Shown: piece after piece, positions 47,269-54,940 of the stretch | How positions within the stretch are numbered: the first letter of the stretch is position 1 | How the letters are laid out: every line of letters begins with the position of its first letter | Assembly (NCBI RefSeq): GCF_028553805.1 | Contig: NZ_CP067140.1 | Coordinates: forward strand, 1,426,001 to 1,490,000 | DNA length: 64,000 bases | DNA from: Paracoccus saliphilus | GTDB lineage: Bacteria; Pseudomonadota; Alphaproteobacteria; Rhodobacterales; Rhodobacteraceae | Direction: 5' to 3' | Program-made: the position numbers and the translations under genes | Notes under the pieces: model-generated | Databases searched by the model: none | Told to the model about the DNA's origin: nothing | What the model saw: only the letters and a program-made list of their open reading frames with translations

Positions 47269-48339
47269 ATGAAACAAACTCTTGCTTTGACAACCGCACT
47301 CGGCCTGGTCGCAATGCCGGCACTCGCCGATGTGAACCTGCTGTCCTGGGGCGGCGCCTATGGCAACAGCCATGTCGAGGCCTACGCCAAGCCTTTCGAG
47401 GCCGAGACCGGCATCAAGGTCAATGTCGCCGATGCCGACAACCCGGCCACGCCGATCAAGGCGATGGTCGAGGCGGGCAATGTCACCACCGATGTCGCCT
47501 CGGTCGAATATGCCGACGCGGTGCGGCTTTGCGACGAGGGGCTGCTGGAACTGATCGACGCCTCGGGGCTTGCCCCGGCAGAGGGTGGCGGCGATGCGGC
47601 CGAGGATTTCATCGAGGGCGCGATCACCGATTGCTTCGTGGGCACCGATGTCTATTCCATGGTGCTGGCCTATGACGACAGCAAGTTCCCCGATGCCAAG
47701 CCCACGACCCCGGCGGATTTCTTCGATCTCGAGGGTTTCCCCGGCAAGCGCACCATGCGCAAGGGCGCCAAGTTCAACCTGGAACTGGCGCTGATGGCCG
47801 ATGGCGTGCCGGCGGGTGAGGTCTATGACCTGCTGGAAACTCCCGAGGGCGTGGAACAGGCCTTTGCCAAGCTGGACACGATCAAGGATGACGTGATCTG
47901 GTGGGAAGCCGGCGCGCAGCCGCCGCAGCTTCTGGCCGATGGCGAGGTGACCATGGCCTTTGCCTTCAACGGGCGGATCTTCAATGCCGCGCAGGGCGAG
48001 GGCAAGCCGTTCGAGATCATCTGGGACGGCCAGATCTACGAGATGGAAGGCTGGGTGATCCCGAAAGGCGCGCCGAACATGGAAGAGGCGCTGGAATTCG
48101 TCAGCTTCTCGACCGCGCCCGCGCAGCAGGCCCGCGCTGCCGAGTTCATCAGCTATGGTCCGCCGCGCAGATCGGCCGCCGCGCTGGTCGGCAATATCGA
48201 GGGCACCGAGGATCCGATGGGCCCGCATCTGCCCACGACCGAGGAGAACATGACCAATGCGCTAGGCTCGAACCTGGATTTCTGGGTCGATCACGATGCC
48301 GAGCTGAACGAGCGGTTCAACAGCTGGCTGGCCAGCTGA
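47269..48339 (+). CDS. Polyamine-type extracellular solute-binding protein 1 (PotD-like)
   Basis: 356 residues. Signal peptide (cleavage near PALA, residue ~21); the mature protein begins VNLLSWGGAYGNSHVEAYAK, typical of PotD/PotF-group binding proteins. EVTMAFAFNGRIFNAAQG and the C-terminal PTTEENMTNALGSN are further family stretches. A paralogue of the next gene with the same ending (WxDHDAELxERFNSWLA). Substrate could be putrescine, spermidine or a related compound. Confidence 0.9.
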   Translation: MKQTLALTTALGLVAMPALADVNLLSWGGAYGNSHVEAYAKPFEAETGIKVNVADADNPATPIKAMVEAGNVTTDVASVEYADAVRLCDEGLLELIDASGLAPAEGGGDAAEDFIEGAITDCFVGTDVYSMVLAYDDSKFPDAKPTTPADFFDLEGFPGKRTMRKGAKFNLELALMADGVPAGEVYDLLETPEGVEQAFAKLDTIKDDVIWWEAGAQPPQLLADGEVTMAFAFNGRIFNAAQGEGKPFEIIWDGQIYEMEGWVIPKGAPNMEEALEFVSFSTAPAQQARAAEFISYGPPRRSAAALVGNIEGTEDPMGPHLPTTEENMTNALGSNLDFWVDHDAELNERFNSWLAS

Positions 48340-48343
48340 GCCT

Positions 48344-48445
48344 GCGTCCCGCGAAGGCCGGGGGTTTCACACCCCGTCGCCGGCTGGTTCTCGAACCAGT
48401 GGCGCCCCAACCGGCGACCCCGTGGGATATTTGCATGAAGAAGAA
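48344..48445 (+). repeat. Dispersed element, copy 5
   Basis: Starts 5 bases after the first binding-protein stop and lies inside the transporter operon. Carries the GCGTCCCGCGAAGGCC lead-in, nested hairpins (CTGGTTCTCGAACCAG inside CGCCGG...CCGGCG), then CCCGTGGGATATTTGCATGAAGAAGAA. Confidence 0.8.
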
Positions 48446-48524
48446 AGGGCGGAGGAATATCGCCCTTCACTGCCCGCAAAGGGCCAAATCGAAGAAAAAC
48501 ACGTAAAACCAACGGGAGTAACAA

Positions 48525-49601
48525 ATGAAAACCACTTTAATCCTATCTACCGCTCTGGCCGGGTTCGGCCTGTCCGCCGCCGCGCAGGAGGTGAATGTCG
48601 TGTCCTGGGGCGGCGCCTATGAGAGATCGCAGGTCGAGGCCTATAACAAGCCATTCGAGGAAAAGACCGGCATCAAGGTCAACATGATCGCCGCCGACAA
48701 CCCCTCGACCCCGCTGAAAGCGCAGGTCGAGGCGAATAACGTCACCGGCGATGTCTTCGATATCGAGGTCAGCGACGCGATCCGTCTATGCGATGAGGGC
48801 GCGCTGGTCGAGATCGACCCCGCCGATCTGCCGCCCGCGCCCGACGGCACCCCGGCGGTCGAGGATTTCATCGACGGCGCGTTGCAGGATTGCGCGGTGG
48901 CCAATATCTACTGGGGCACGGTCATCGCCTATGACACGACGAAATTCGAGGGCGATGCGCCTTCGACGGCGGCCGATTTCTTTGACCTGGAGGCTTTCCC
49001 CGGTCAGCGCGGGTTGCCCAAGACGCCCAAGCGCACGCTTTACCTTGCGCTGATCGCCGATGGCGTCCCCGCGGACGAGATTTACGATGCGCTCGAGACG
49101 GAAGAGGGCGTGAACCGAGCCTTCGACAAGCTGGACACGATCAAGGACAGCGTCGTCTGGTGGGAGGCCGGGGCGCAGCCGGTGCAGCTTCTGGCCGATG
49201 GCGAGGTGAGTATGGCGACCGGCTATAACGGCCGTTTCTTCGATGCGATGGTTGCCGAGGGCAAGCCCTTCGAGATCATCTGGGACGGGCAATACATGGA
49301 TCTGGACATGTTCGCGATTCCGAAGGGCTCGCCCAATCCCGAGGCGGCGATGGACTACCTGAAATTCGCCACCAGCACCGAGCAGCTGGCCGAGCAGGCG
49401 AAATATATCGCCTATGGTCCGGCGCGGAAATCCTCGGCGGCGCTGGTCGGGCTTTACCAGGATGGCGAGACCGAGATGGGGCCGCATATGCCGACCAATC
49501 CGGAATATCTTGAAACTGCCGTATTCGACGATCCGGAATTCTGGGCCGATCACGATGCCGAGCTGACCGAGCGTTTCAACAGCTGGCTTGCCGGTTCGTG
49601 A
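48525..49601 (+). CDS. Polyamine-type extracellular solute-binding protein 2 (PotD-like paralogue)
   Basis: 358 residues. Signal peptide MKTTLILSTALAGFGLSAAA, mature start QEVNVVSWGGAYERSQ. Very similar throughout to the preceding gene (KTGIKVNMIAADNPSTPLKAQVEANNVTGDV versus the equivalent stretch; only key parts quoted), so a tandem duplication that has since diverged. Sharing one ATPase and one permease pair, the two proteins could widen the substrate range. Confidence 0.9.
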   Translation: MKTTLILSTALAGFGLSAAAQEVNVVSWGGAYERSQVEAYNKPFEEKTGIKVNMIAADNPSTPLKAQVEANNVTGDVFDIEVSDAIRLCDEGALVEIDPADLPPAPDGTPAVEDFIDGALQDCAVANIYWGTVIAYDTTKFEGDAPSTAADFFDLEAFPGQRGLPKTPKRTLYLALIADGVPADEIYDALETEEGVNRAFDKLDTIKDSVVWWEAGAQPVQLLADGEVSMATGYNGRFFDAMVAEGKPFEIIWDGQYMDLDMFAIPKGSPNPEAAMDYLKFATSTEQLAEQAKYIAYGPARKSSAALVGLYQDGETEMGPHMPTNPEYLETAVFDDPEFWADHDAELTERFNSWLAGS

Positions 49602-49660
49602 TGTAAGATTGCCGCCGCCCCGGTGCAGATCGGGGCGGCGGCTTGAATTCCGGGGATATC

Positions 49661-50953
49661 ATGGCGCACGCTTCCGATCCGCAAGCCGCAACTTCTGCCG
49701 CCGCAGCGCCCGACGGGCCACTGACCACCGCCGATGGCAAGCCGCTGGCCTGGTCCCTGGCCCGGTCGCAGGCGCGGGCCAGGCGGCGGGCGTTTTTTCT
49801 GGTGCTGCCGCTGCTGGCTTTCATCCTGATCACCTTCGTGGTGCCGATCGGGCAGATGTTGCAGCGGTCCTTTTACAATGACGGTTTCTCGGCCAATATG
49901 CCCGAGATCTCGCAATGGTTCGCCGAGAATCCGCGCGGGACCGAGCCCAATGATGCGGCATGGACGGCGCTGGCCAATGACCTGCTGGCATCGGCCGAAG
50001 AGCGGTCCATCGGTGTCGTCGGCACGCGGATCAACTATGATGTGCCGGGCACGCGGTCGCTGTTCACCTCGACCGGGCGGAAGGTGCGCCGGGGGATCGA
50101 GCCGCCTTACCGCGAAGCACTGCTGGAGATGGACGAGGATTGGGCCGATCCCCAGCTTTGGGGCGCGATGCGCGACGCGTCGCGGCCGGTGACCTCGAAT
50201 TTCTACCTGGCGGCGGTGGACCGGACCCGAGCCGAGGATGGCAGTATCGAGCAGGTCGAACCGCGACAGCGGATCTATGTCATGCTGTTTATGCGGACCT
50301 TCTGGCTGTCGGCGCTGATCACCTTCCTGACCTTCGCGCTGGGCTTTCCGATCGCGCATTTGCTGGCGACCCTGCCGATGCGGAAATCCAACCTGCTGAT
50401 GATCTTGGTGCTGCTGCCCTTCTGGACCTCGCTTCTGGTCAGGACGACATCATGGATGGTGCTGTTGCAGCAACAAGGCGTGATCAACGATATCCTGGTC
50501 TGGATGGGTGTGATCGGCGGCTCGCAACGCTTGCAGATGATCTATAACCAGGCGGGGACGATCATCGCCATGACGCATATCCTGCTGCCCTTCATGATCC
50601 TGCCGCTCTATTCGGTGATGCGCACGATCAACCCGTCCTATGTCCGGGCCGCCCGCAGCCTGGGCGCGACGAGCTGGACGGCGTTCCGCCGGATCTATTT
50701 CCCGCAGACCCTGCCGGGGCTGGGGGCGGGGGCGCTGTTGGTCTTCATCCTCGCGGTCGGCTATTACATCACACCGGCGCTGGTCGGCGGTGCGAGCGGG
50801 CAGCTGATCTCGAACCTGATCGCGCAGCATATGACCGACACGTTGAACTGGTCCATGGCGGCGGCGCTGGCAGCGCTGCTGTTGGGATCGGTGCTGATCC
50901 TCTACTGGCTGTATGACCGGCTGGTGGGCGTAGACAATCTGAAATTGGGGTAA
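49661..50953 (+). CDS. Polyamine-type ABC transporter permease (PotB-like)
   Basis: 430 residues from ATG 49661 (MAHASDPQ); a TTG six codons earlier is possible. N-terminal cytoplasmic tail of ~50 residues, first helix at ~52-72, then an unusually long soluble insertion (about 75-205) before the remaining five helices, which carry the EAA loop (ARSLGATSWTAFRRIYFP). The insertion makes it much longer than E. coli PotB (275). Confidence 0.9.
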   Translation: MAHASDPQAATSAAAAPDGPLTTADGKPLAWSLARSQARARRRAFFLVLPLLAFILITFVVPIGQMLQRSFYNDGFSANMPEISQWFAENPRGTEPNDAAWTALANDLLASAEERSIGVVGTRINYDVPGTRSLFTSTGRKVRRGIEPPYREALLEMDEDWADPQLWGAMRDASRPVTSNFYLAAVDRTRAEDGSIEQVEPRQRIYVMLFMRTFWLSALITFLTFALGFPIAHLLATLPMRKSNLLMILVLLPFWTSLLVRTTSWMVLLQQQGVINDILVWMGVIGGSQRLQMIYNQAGTIIAMTHILLPFMILPLYSVMRTINPSYVRAARSLGATSWTAFRRIYFPQTLPGLGAGALLVFILAVGYYITPALVGGASGQLISNLIAQHMTDTLNWSMAAALAALLLGSVLILYWLYDRLVGVDNLKLG

Positions 50954-50959
50954 TCGCGA

Positions 50960-51913
50960 ATGGCTGTTCCATCATATGCCACGCGGCTGGAGCGTGTCTG
51001 GCACTATACCTACCTGGTGCTGTGCGGGTTGATCTTCTTCTTCCTGATCGCCCCGATCGTGGTGATCATCCCGTTGTCCTTCAATACCGAGCCCTATTTC
51101 ACCTTTACCGAGAAGATGCTGTCCTTCGATCCCGAGGGATACAGCATGCGCTGGTATGACAGCCTGCTGACCTTTGGCATGAGCGCACCCGACGGGCCTC
51201 GCGATGCAAGCTGGTGGGCGGATTCCTGGGCCAATGCGAAATGGGTGAAGGCGGCGAAGAACTCGATCATCATCGGGGTTTTCTCGACGCTGCTGGCAAC
51301 CTCGCTGGGCACGCTTGCCGCGCTGGGCCTGTCGCGACCGGAGATGCCGTTCCGGCGGGCGATCATGGCGATCCTGATCTCGCCGATGATCGTGCCGCTG
51401 ATCATCACCGCGACGGGGATGTTCTTCTTCTACTCGAACCCTTGCGAGCTTCTGGGGCTGATCGGGCTGCCGACCGATTGCGGGCGGCTGGCGGGCACCT
51501 ATCTGGGGGTGATCCTTGCCCATGCGACCTTGGGAATTCCCTTTGTCATCATCACGGTGACGGCGACGCTGGTGGGTTTCGACCAGTCGCTGAACCGGGC
51601 GGCGGCCTCGCTTGGGGCCAATCCGCGGACGACATTCTTCCGGGTGACCATGCCGCTGATCCTGCCGGGCGTGATCTCGGGCGCGCTGTTCGCCTTTGTC
51701 ACCAGCTTTGACGAGGTGGTGGCGGTGCTGTTCATCGCAGGGCCCGAGCAGCAGACCATCCCGCGGCAGATGTGGAACGGCATCCGTGAACAGATCAGCC
51801 CGGCGATCCTGGCGGTGGCGACGCTGTTGGTGCTGTTCTCGATTGCGCTTCTGACGACGGTCGAGCTGTTGCGTCGCCGGTCCGAGCGGATCAGGGGGCT
51901 GACGCCGCAGTAA
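50960..51913 (+). CDS. Polyamine-type ABC transporter permease (PotC-like)
   Basis: 317 residues. Six helices, EAA loop AAASLGANPRTTFFRVTMPLI, and a soluble loop of ~60 residues after the first helix. 6 bases after the PotB-like gene; last gene of the operon. Confidence 0.92.
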   Translation: MAVPSYATRLERVWHYTYLVLCGLIFFFLIAPIVVIIPLSFNTEPYFTFTEKMLSFDPEGYSMRWYDSLLTFGMSAPDGPRDASWWADSWANAKWVKAAKNSIIIGVFSTLLATSLGTLAALGLSRPEMPFRRAIMAILISPMIVPLIITATGMFFFYSNPCELLGLIGLPTDCGRLAGTYLGVILAHATLGIPFVIITVTATLVGFDQSLNRAAASLGANPRTTFFRVTMPLILPGVISGALFAFVTSFDEVVAVLFIAGPEQQTIPRQMWNGIREQISPAILAVATLLVLFSIALLTTVELLRRRSERIRGLTPQ

Positions 51914-52039
51914 ACCCTCTGCAGTAAATCCGGAGCTGAGGCCGGGCGATGAGCGGTGGGCTGCCGATCCCGCGTGGGGTATTGCGACGATTCCGGTAAT
52001 CGGACGTTAATTCTATCCAGAGCGGAACCAATCTAGGTA

Positions 52040-52157
52040 ATTACGCGTATATCATATACAGACTTCTGGTGGCAGAAGCTGTGTACAGCAGGACTTCATA
52101 CCTCCTGTTGATACGTTCACGAGTATTCACCCGCGCCATCACCGGCGCGGGTTTTTT
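52040..52157 (+). ncRNA. Candidate small RNA A (anti-Shine-Dalgarno loop)
   Basis: Successive hairpins CTTCTG-GTGG-CAGAAG (52063-52078), GCTGT-GT-ACAGC (52078-52089) and CAGGA-CTTCATACC-TCCTG (52089-52107), then the terminator at 52130. The third hairpin includes ACCTCCTG, the complement of a strong ribosome-binding site. 5' end unknown. Confidence 0.35.
52130..52157 (+). terminator. Intrinsic terminator 1 of the gene-free region
   Basis: CCCGCGCC-ATCACC-GGCGCGGG perfect 8-bp stem followed by TTTTTT. Confidence 0.85.
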
Positions 52158-52164
52158 CATAGGT

Positions 52165-52285
52165 AATCATGCGCATGGACTGAACGGTTCAGTTCCGTCA
52201 TGGTGAGCGGCACAACGGTCATCGTTCCCGTTGTTGTGTGTCCAGATACTTGCCCGCGCCGTCTCTCTGGCGTGGGCATTTTTTT
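52165..52285 (+). ncRNA. Candidate small RNA B
   Basis: Between terminators 1 and 2. Contains the palindrome CTGAAC-G-GTTCAG (52180-52192) and CAACGGTCATCGTTCCCGTTG, which can fold back. Without its own promoter evidence it could instead be read-through spacer. Confidence 0.25.
52251..52285 (+). terminator. Intrinsic terminator 2 of the gene-free region
   Basis: TGCCCGCGCC-GTCTCTCT-GGCGTGGGCA 10-bp stem (one G-T pair) followed by TTTTTTT. Confidence 0.85.
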
Positions 52286-52324
52286 GGGTGCACTCTGCCG
52301 GACAAGGCATTTTTCACATTGCTG

Positions 52325-52457
52325 ACATATGGGCGCGGTAGGGTGCCCGCATTGTTGCTCGTATCGATTTTCAGGCAGGTATCCTCCCGGCGGGGCCTCT
52401 CGCACCGTGCAGGGGACAATGTTTTTCAGTTAGCCCGCCCTTCGTGGCGGGCTTTTT
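52325..52457 (+). ncRNA. Candidate small RNA C (anti-Shine-Dalgarno stretch)
   Basis: Between terminators 2 and 3. Contains GGTATCCTCCCGGCGGGG, where ATCCTCC complements a GGAGGAT ribosome site and CCCG/CGGG can form a hairpin, then terminator 3. A TTGCTGACA at 52319-52327 is a weak promoter candidate without a convincing -10 partner. Confidence 0.3.
52432..52457 (+). terminator. Intrinsic terminator 3 of the gene-free region
   Basis: AGCCCGCC-CTTCGT-GGCGGGCT perfect 8-bp stem followed by TTTT. Confidence 0.85.
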
Positions 52458-52493
52458 CATGCGGCATTCCGGTGCTTCGGACCTCATGCTAGG

Positions 52494-52624
52494 GCAGTTT
52501 TCGGTTAATCAGGCTCAGTTCCGAATTGCGTCCCGCGATGGCCGGGGGCGCTGCCCCCGGACCCCCGGGATATTTGCATGAAGAAGAAGCGGGGAGAGTG
52601 ATTTCGATAAAGCGCGAATTGCTC
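52494..52624 (+). repeat. Dispersed element copy 6, long form with terminal inverted repeats
   Basis: 131 bp starting GCAGTTTTCGGTTAATC and ending ...AATTGCTC; the two ends are imperfect inverted repeats of each other. The centre holds GCGTCCCGCGATGGCC, a CCGGGGGCGCTGCCCCCGG hairpin and CCCCCGGGATATTTGCATGAAGAAGAAG. About 93% identical to the inverted copy at 57381-57512. CTAGGG occurs at both borders. Confidence 0.85.
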
Positions 52625-52662
52625 TAGGGTACCGGGGAACATGACCGAGGCCGGAGCCGGAA

Positions 52663-53994
52663 GTGGAACTGCATCAAATCAGCCTGACGGGCGCGGTGGG
52701 ACGAATCCGGTCGGGCGAGATCTCTGCGCTGGAATACTCGACGGCGCTTGTCGAACGGGCGCAGGCTTTCAGCACCTTGAACGCGTTCACATATTTCGAT
52801 CCCGAGCGGGTTCTGGACGCGGCAAGGCAGGCCGATCTGCGCCAAGCAAGGGGAGAGGCGCTGGGCCCGTTGCATGGCGTGCCATTGGCGATCAAGGACA
52901 GTATCGATATCGAGGGGCTGCCGACGGGCGGCGGCACGCCGGTGCTGCGCGACAATATCGTCCGGCGCACGGCACCGATGATCCGGTCGCTCTTCGATGC
53001 CGGGGCGCTTTGCTTCGGGAAGACCAATCTTTACGAGCTTGCCTTTGGCATCACCAGCAACAACCGGCATACGGGTGCGGTCCGGAACCCCTGCGATTCG
53101 GAGCGTTCGGCGGGTGGAAGCAGCGGCGGATCGGCTGCGGCAGTCGCCGCCGGTATGGTTCCTGCGGCGATCGGGTCGGACACGGCGGGCTCTGTCCGCA
53201 TTCCGGCGGCGCATTGTGGCATCCTTGGCTTTCGGCCATCGCATGGGCGCTATGACAGCACCGGGTTCATGCCGCTCTTTCCGTCGCGTGATGCGCCCGG
53301 GGTGATGGCCCGTTCGGTGGAAGATCCGTTGCGCTCGGTCGGGCGGCGGGCGCTTTTGTCCGGGGCCAATCTGCTGGCGATCGGGGATGGATCGGCGGAG
53401 CGGTGGGAATTGCTGCAATTCGCCCGGGCCGAGCCGGTGGGTGACGGGATCTGGGAAATCCGCGAACGTCTGCGCGGGCAGGCGGGGACGGATGGGGTGA
53501 TGCCTCGCCTTTGGCCAGCCGGGTCGCTGGTGGTGCTGATCGACGGGGCGGTGCGGCAGGTGGCCTTGCCGCCCTCGGCGCGTGGACAGGAGCGGTTCTG
53601 GCGGATCGGCCCGGCGCTGCGCGCGCCCGACGATGCCAGTTACCGGGGGCTTGTGACCGGGGCGAGGGGGATCGGGCTGCGCCCCTATGCGCCTTGTCAT
53701 CTGCGGATCGAGGGGCGGCGGGTCAGCTGGATCCGGCGGGCGCGGGTGGATGGCGATGGCTGGGACGGGCCCGATGTGCCGCTGGGCGAGGCGCGGGAGG
53801 CCTATCTGCTGCGGTTGAGCCGGGGCGGCGAGGTGATCCATCAGGTTCAGGTTCCTGTCCCGGAATACCGGGTGCCGGAGGAGGTCTGGTCGGCGGCGCT
53901 TGCCGGAGGGGCGTTCACGGTCGCGGTTGCGCAACTGTCGGACCAGTTCGGGGCCGGGCCATTTGTCAGGAGGGATTTCAATGACGGCGCATGA
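52663..53994 (+). CDS. Chimeric ORF: N-terminal half of an amidase fused to the C-terminus of a GTA gp15-type tail protein
   Basis: 443 residues from GTG 52663. Residues 1-221 are amidase-signature enzyme (indoleacetamide-hydrolase-like) with the whole Lys-Ser-Ser triad in place: Lys78 (AIKDS), Ser153 (GGSSGGS) and Ser177 (GSDTAGSVRIPA). The amidase ends abruptly after GVMARSVED, about half length. Residues ~225-443 match the C-terminal part of the gene-transfer-agent gp15 (Rcc01698-type) tail protein: ALLSGANLLAIG, WELLQFARAE, LRGQAGTD, GIGLRPYAPCHLRI, WIRRARVDGD and a C-terminal VAQLSDQFGAGPF. No stop or frame change at the joint (about 53320-53360). Probably the scar of a deletion; neither half is complete, so likely non-functional as either enzyme or tail protein. 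Cloned or assembly chimerism must be excluded. Confidence 0.85.
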   Translation: MELHQISLTGAVGRIRSGEISALEYSTALVERAQAFSTLNAFTYFDPERVLDAARQADLRQARGEALGPLHGVPLAIKDSIDIEGLPTGGGTPVLRDNIVRRTAPMIRSLFDAGALCFGKTNLYELAFGITSNNRHTGAVRNPCDSERSAGGSSGGSAAAVAAGMVPAAIGSDTAGSVRIPAAHCGILGFRPSHGRYDSTGFMPLFPSRDAPGVMARSVEDPLRSVGRRALLSGANLLAIGDGSAERWELLQFARAEPVGDGIWEIRERLRGQAGTDGVMPRLWPAGSLVVLIDGAVRQVALPPSARGQERFWRIGPALRAPDDASYRGLVTGARGIGLRPYAPCHLRIEGRRVSWIRRARVDGDGWDGPDVPLGEAREAYLLRLSRGGEVIHQVQVPVPEYRVPEEVWSAALAGGAFTVAVAQLSDQFGAGPFVRRDFNDGA

Positions 53995-54703
53995 CACGAT
54001 GCGGCTTAAGATGCCGCTGTTGCAGCCTGCACAGGCGCAGAAGCATGTGACGGTGAACGAGGCGCTGATGCGGTTGGACGGGATGGTGAACCTGGTGTTG
54101 CAAAGCATCTCGGTTCGGTTGCCGCCGCTGGCGGTGATCGACGGGCAGTGCTGGGGCGTGCCCTCGGGGGCGGAAGGCGCATGGGCGGGGCAAGGGGGCC
54201 GGATCGCCATCGGTTCGAATGGCGGTTGGGTCTTCGTGACGCCCTCGGCGGGGATGCGGGGCTTTGTCGCCGACCGTGGCGCGCAGGCGATCCATGACGG
54301 TGCGGAATGGGTTGTCGGGGCGGTCACGCTTGGCGGGTATGGCTCGGGGATGGTGGCCGGGATGGCCGAGGCCGAGGTCTCGGTGGGCAGTGGTGCCAGT
54401 TTCGAGACTCCGGTGATCATCCCGGATGGGGTGATGGTGATCGGCGCGGTGGCGCGGGTGATCGAGCCGCTGCGCGGGAGTTTGTCCAAGTGGCGGTTGG
54501 GAACCAAGGGCGCAGAGGATCGCTTTGGCAAGGGGTTGGGAATTCAGAAGAATTCCTGGGCGCGCGGGATACTGGGCAGTCCGGTGAGCTATTACGCGCC
54601 CGCGCCACTGGTCATGACGGCCGAGGGTGGCGAGTTCGCGGCTGGCCGGGTCAGGCTGGCGGTGCATTGGTGGGAGTTGCGCTTGCCGCGAATGGAGGGC
54701 TGA
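53981..54703 (+). CDS. DUF2793 protein, GTA/phage-type
   Basis: 240 residues from ATG 53981 behind AGGAGGG, overlapping the chimeric ORF. N-terminal MPLLQPAQAQKHVTVNEALMRLD is the DUF2793 hallmark; the C-terminal part is a Gly/Val-rich domain. Genes of this kind accompany GTA and phage tail or spike genes in Rhodobacterales, and this one follows the gp15 remnant directly. It looks intact although the structural cluster is missing here. Confidence 0.8.
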   Translation: MTAHDTMRLKMPLLQPAQAQKHVTVNEALMRLDGMVNLVLQSISVRLPPLAVIDGQCWGVPSGAEGAWAGQGGRIAIGSNGGWVFVTPSAGMRGFVADRGAQAIHDGAEWVVGAVTLGGYGSGMVAGMAEAEVSVGSGASFETPVIIPDGVMVIGAVARVIEPLRGSLSKWRLGTKGAEDRFGKGLGIQKNSWARGILGSPVSYYAPAPLVMTAEGGEFAAGRVRLAVHWWELRLPRMEG

Positions 54704-54940
54704 GTGCGGGAACGCCGGGAAATGTCGGGCAAGTCGCCAGGAATTCGGAACCGGCATCATTGAGCTGGGCGGTTTTGATCCGGTCCTCGATGTGCCATTC
54801 GGTCCTGAAGGGGATGAAAGCCGCACGGAACCTTGTGATCGTCTCGGTTCGGAGTCCGGGCGAATTGCCGTCCCCCGCTTTTCCCGGCGGTCATTCTGGG
54901 TTATGAATGGGACCCTGACAAATGGCGAACAGGTGCCGGG

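Larger units (their letters stand above)
51914..52662. other. 749-base gene-free region with three terminators and a long repeat
   Basis: No credible protein gene. From left to right: ~110 bases without obvious structure, a GTATAT-C-ATATAC palindrome at 52047-52059, three consecutive intrinsic terminators (52130, 52251, 52432) each preceded by structured sequence, then the 131-bp repeat. Best read as a small-RNA cluster plus a repeat element. Confidence 0.6.

Noticed and set aside
48431..48470. Short peptides beginning MKKK encoded by the element tails
   Set aside because: The ATG is part of the conserved tail; downstream codons differ in every copy and run into stops or unrelated sequence, so no conserved protein is made.
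52488..52630. CTAGGG at both ends of copy 6 as a firm target-site duplication
   Set aside because: CTAG is self-complementary and may belong to the terminal inverted repeats; copy 8 shows no matching direct repeat, so it is only noted as possible.
52641..53255. Alternative ATG at 52641 for the chimeric ORF
   Set aside because: It is in another frame; the amidase frame begins with GTG at 52663 and has no earlier in-frame ATG.
54704..54940. Open frames between the DUF2793 gene and cysE
   Set aside because: They overlap the ends of flanking genes, lack ribosome sites and show no motif; treated as spacer, possibly decayed GTA-locus sequence.
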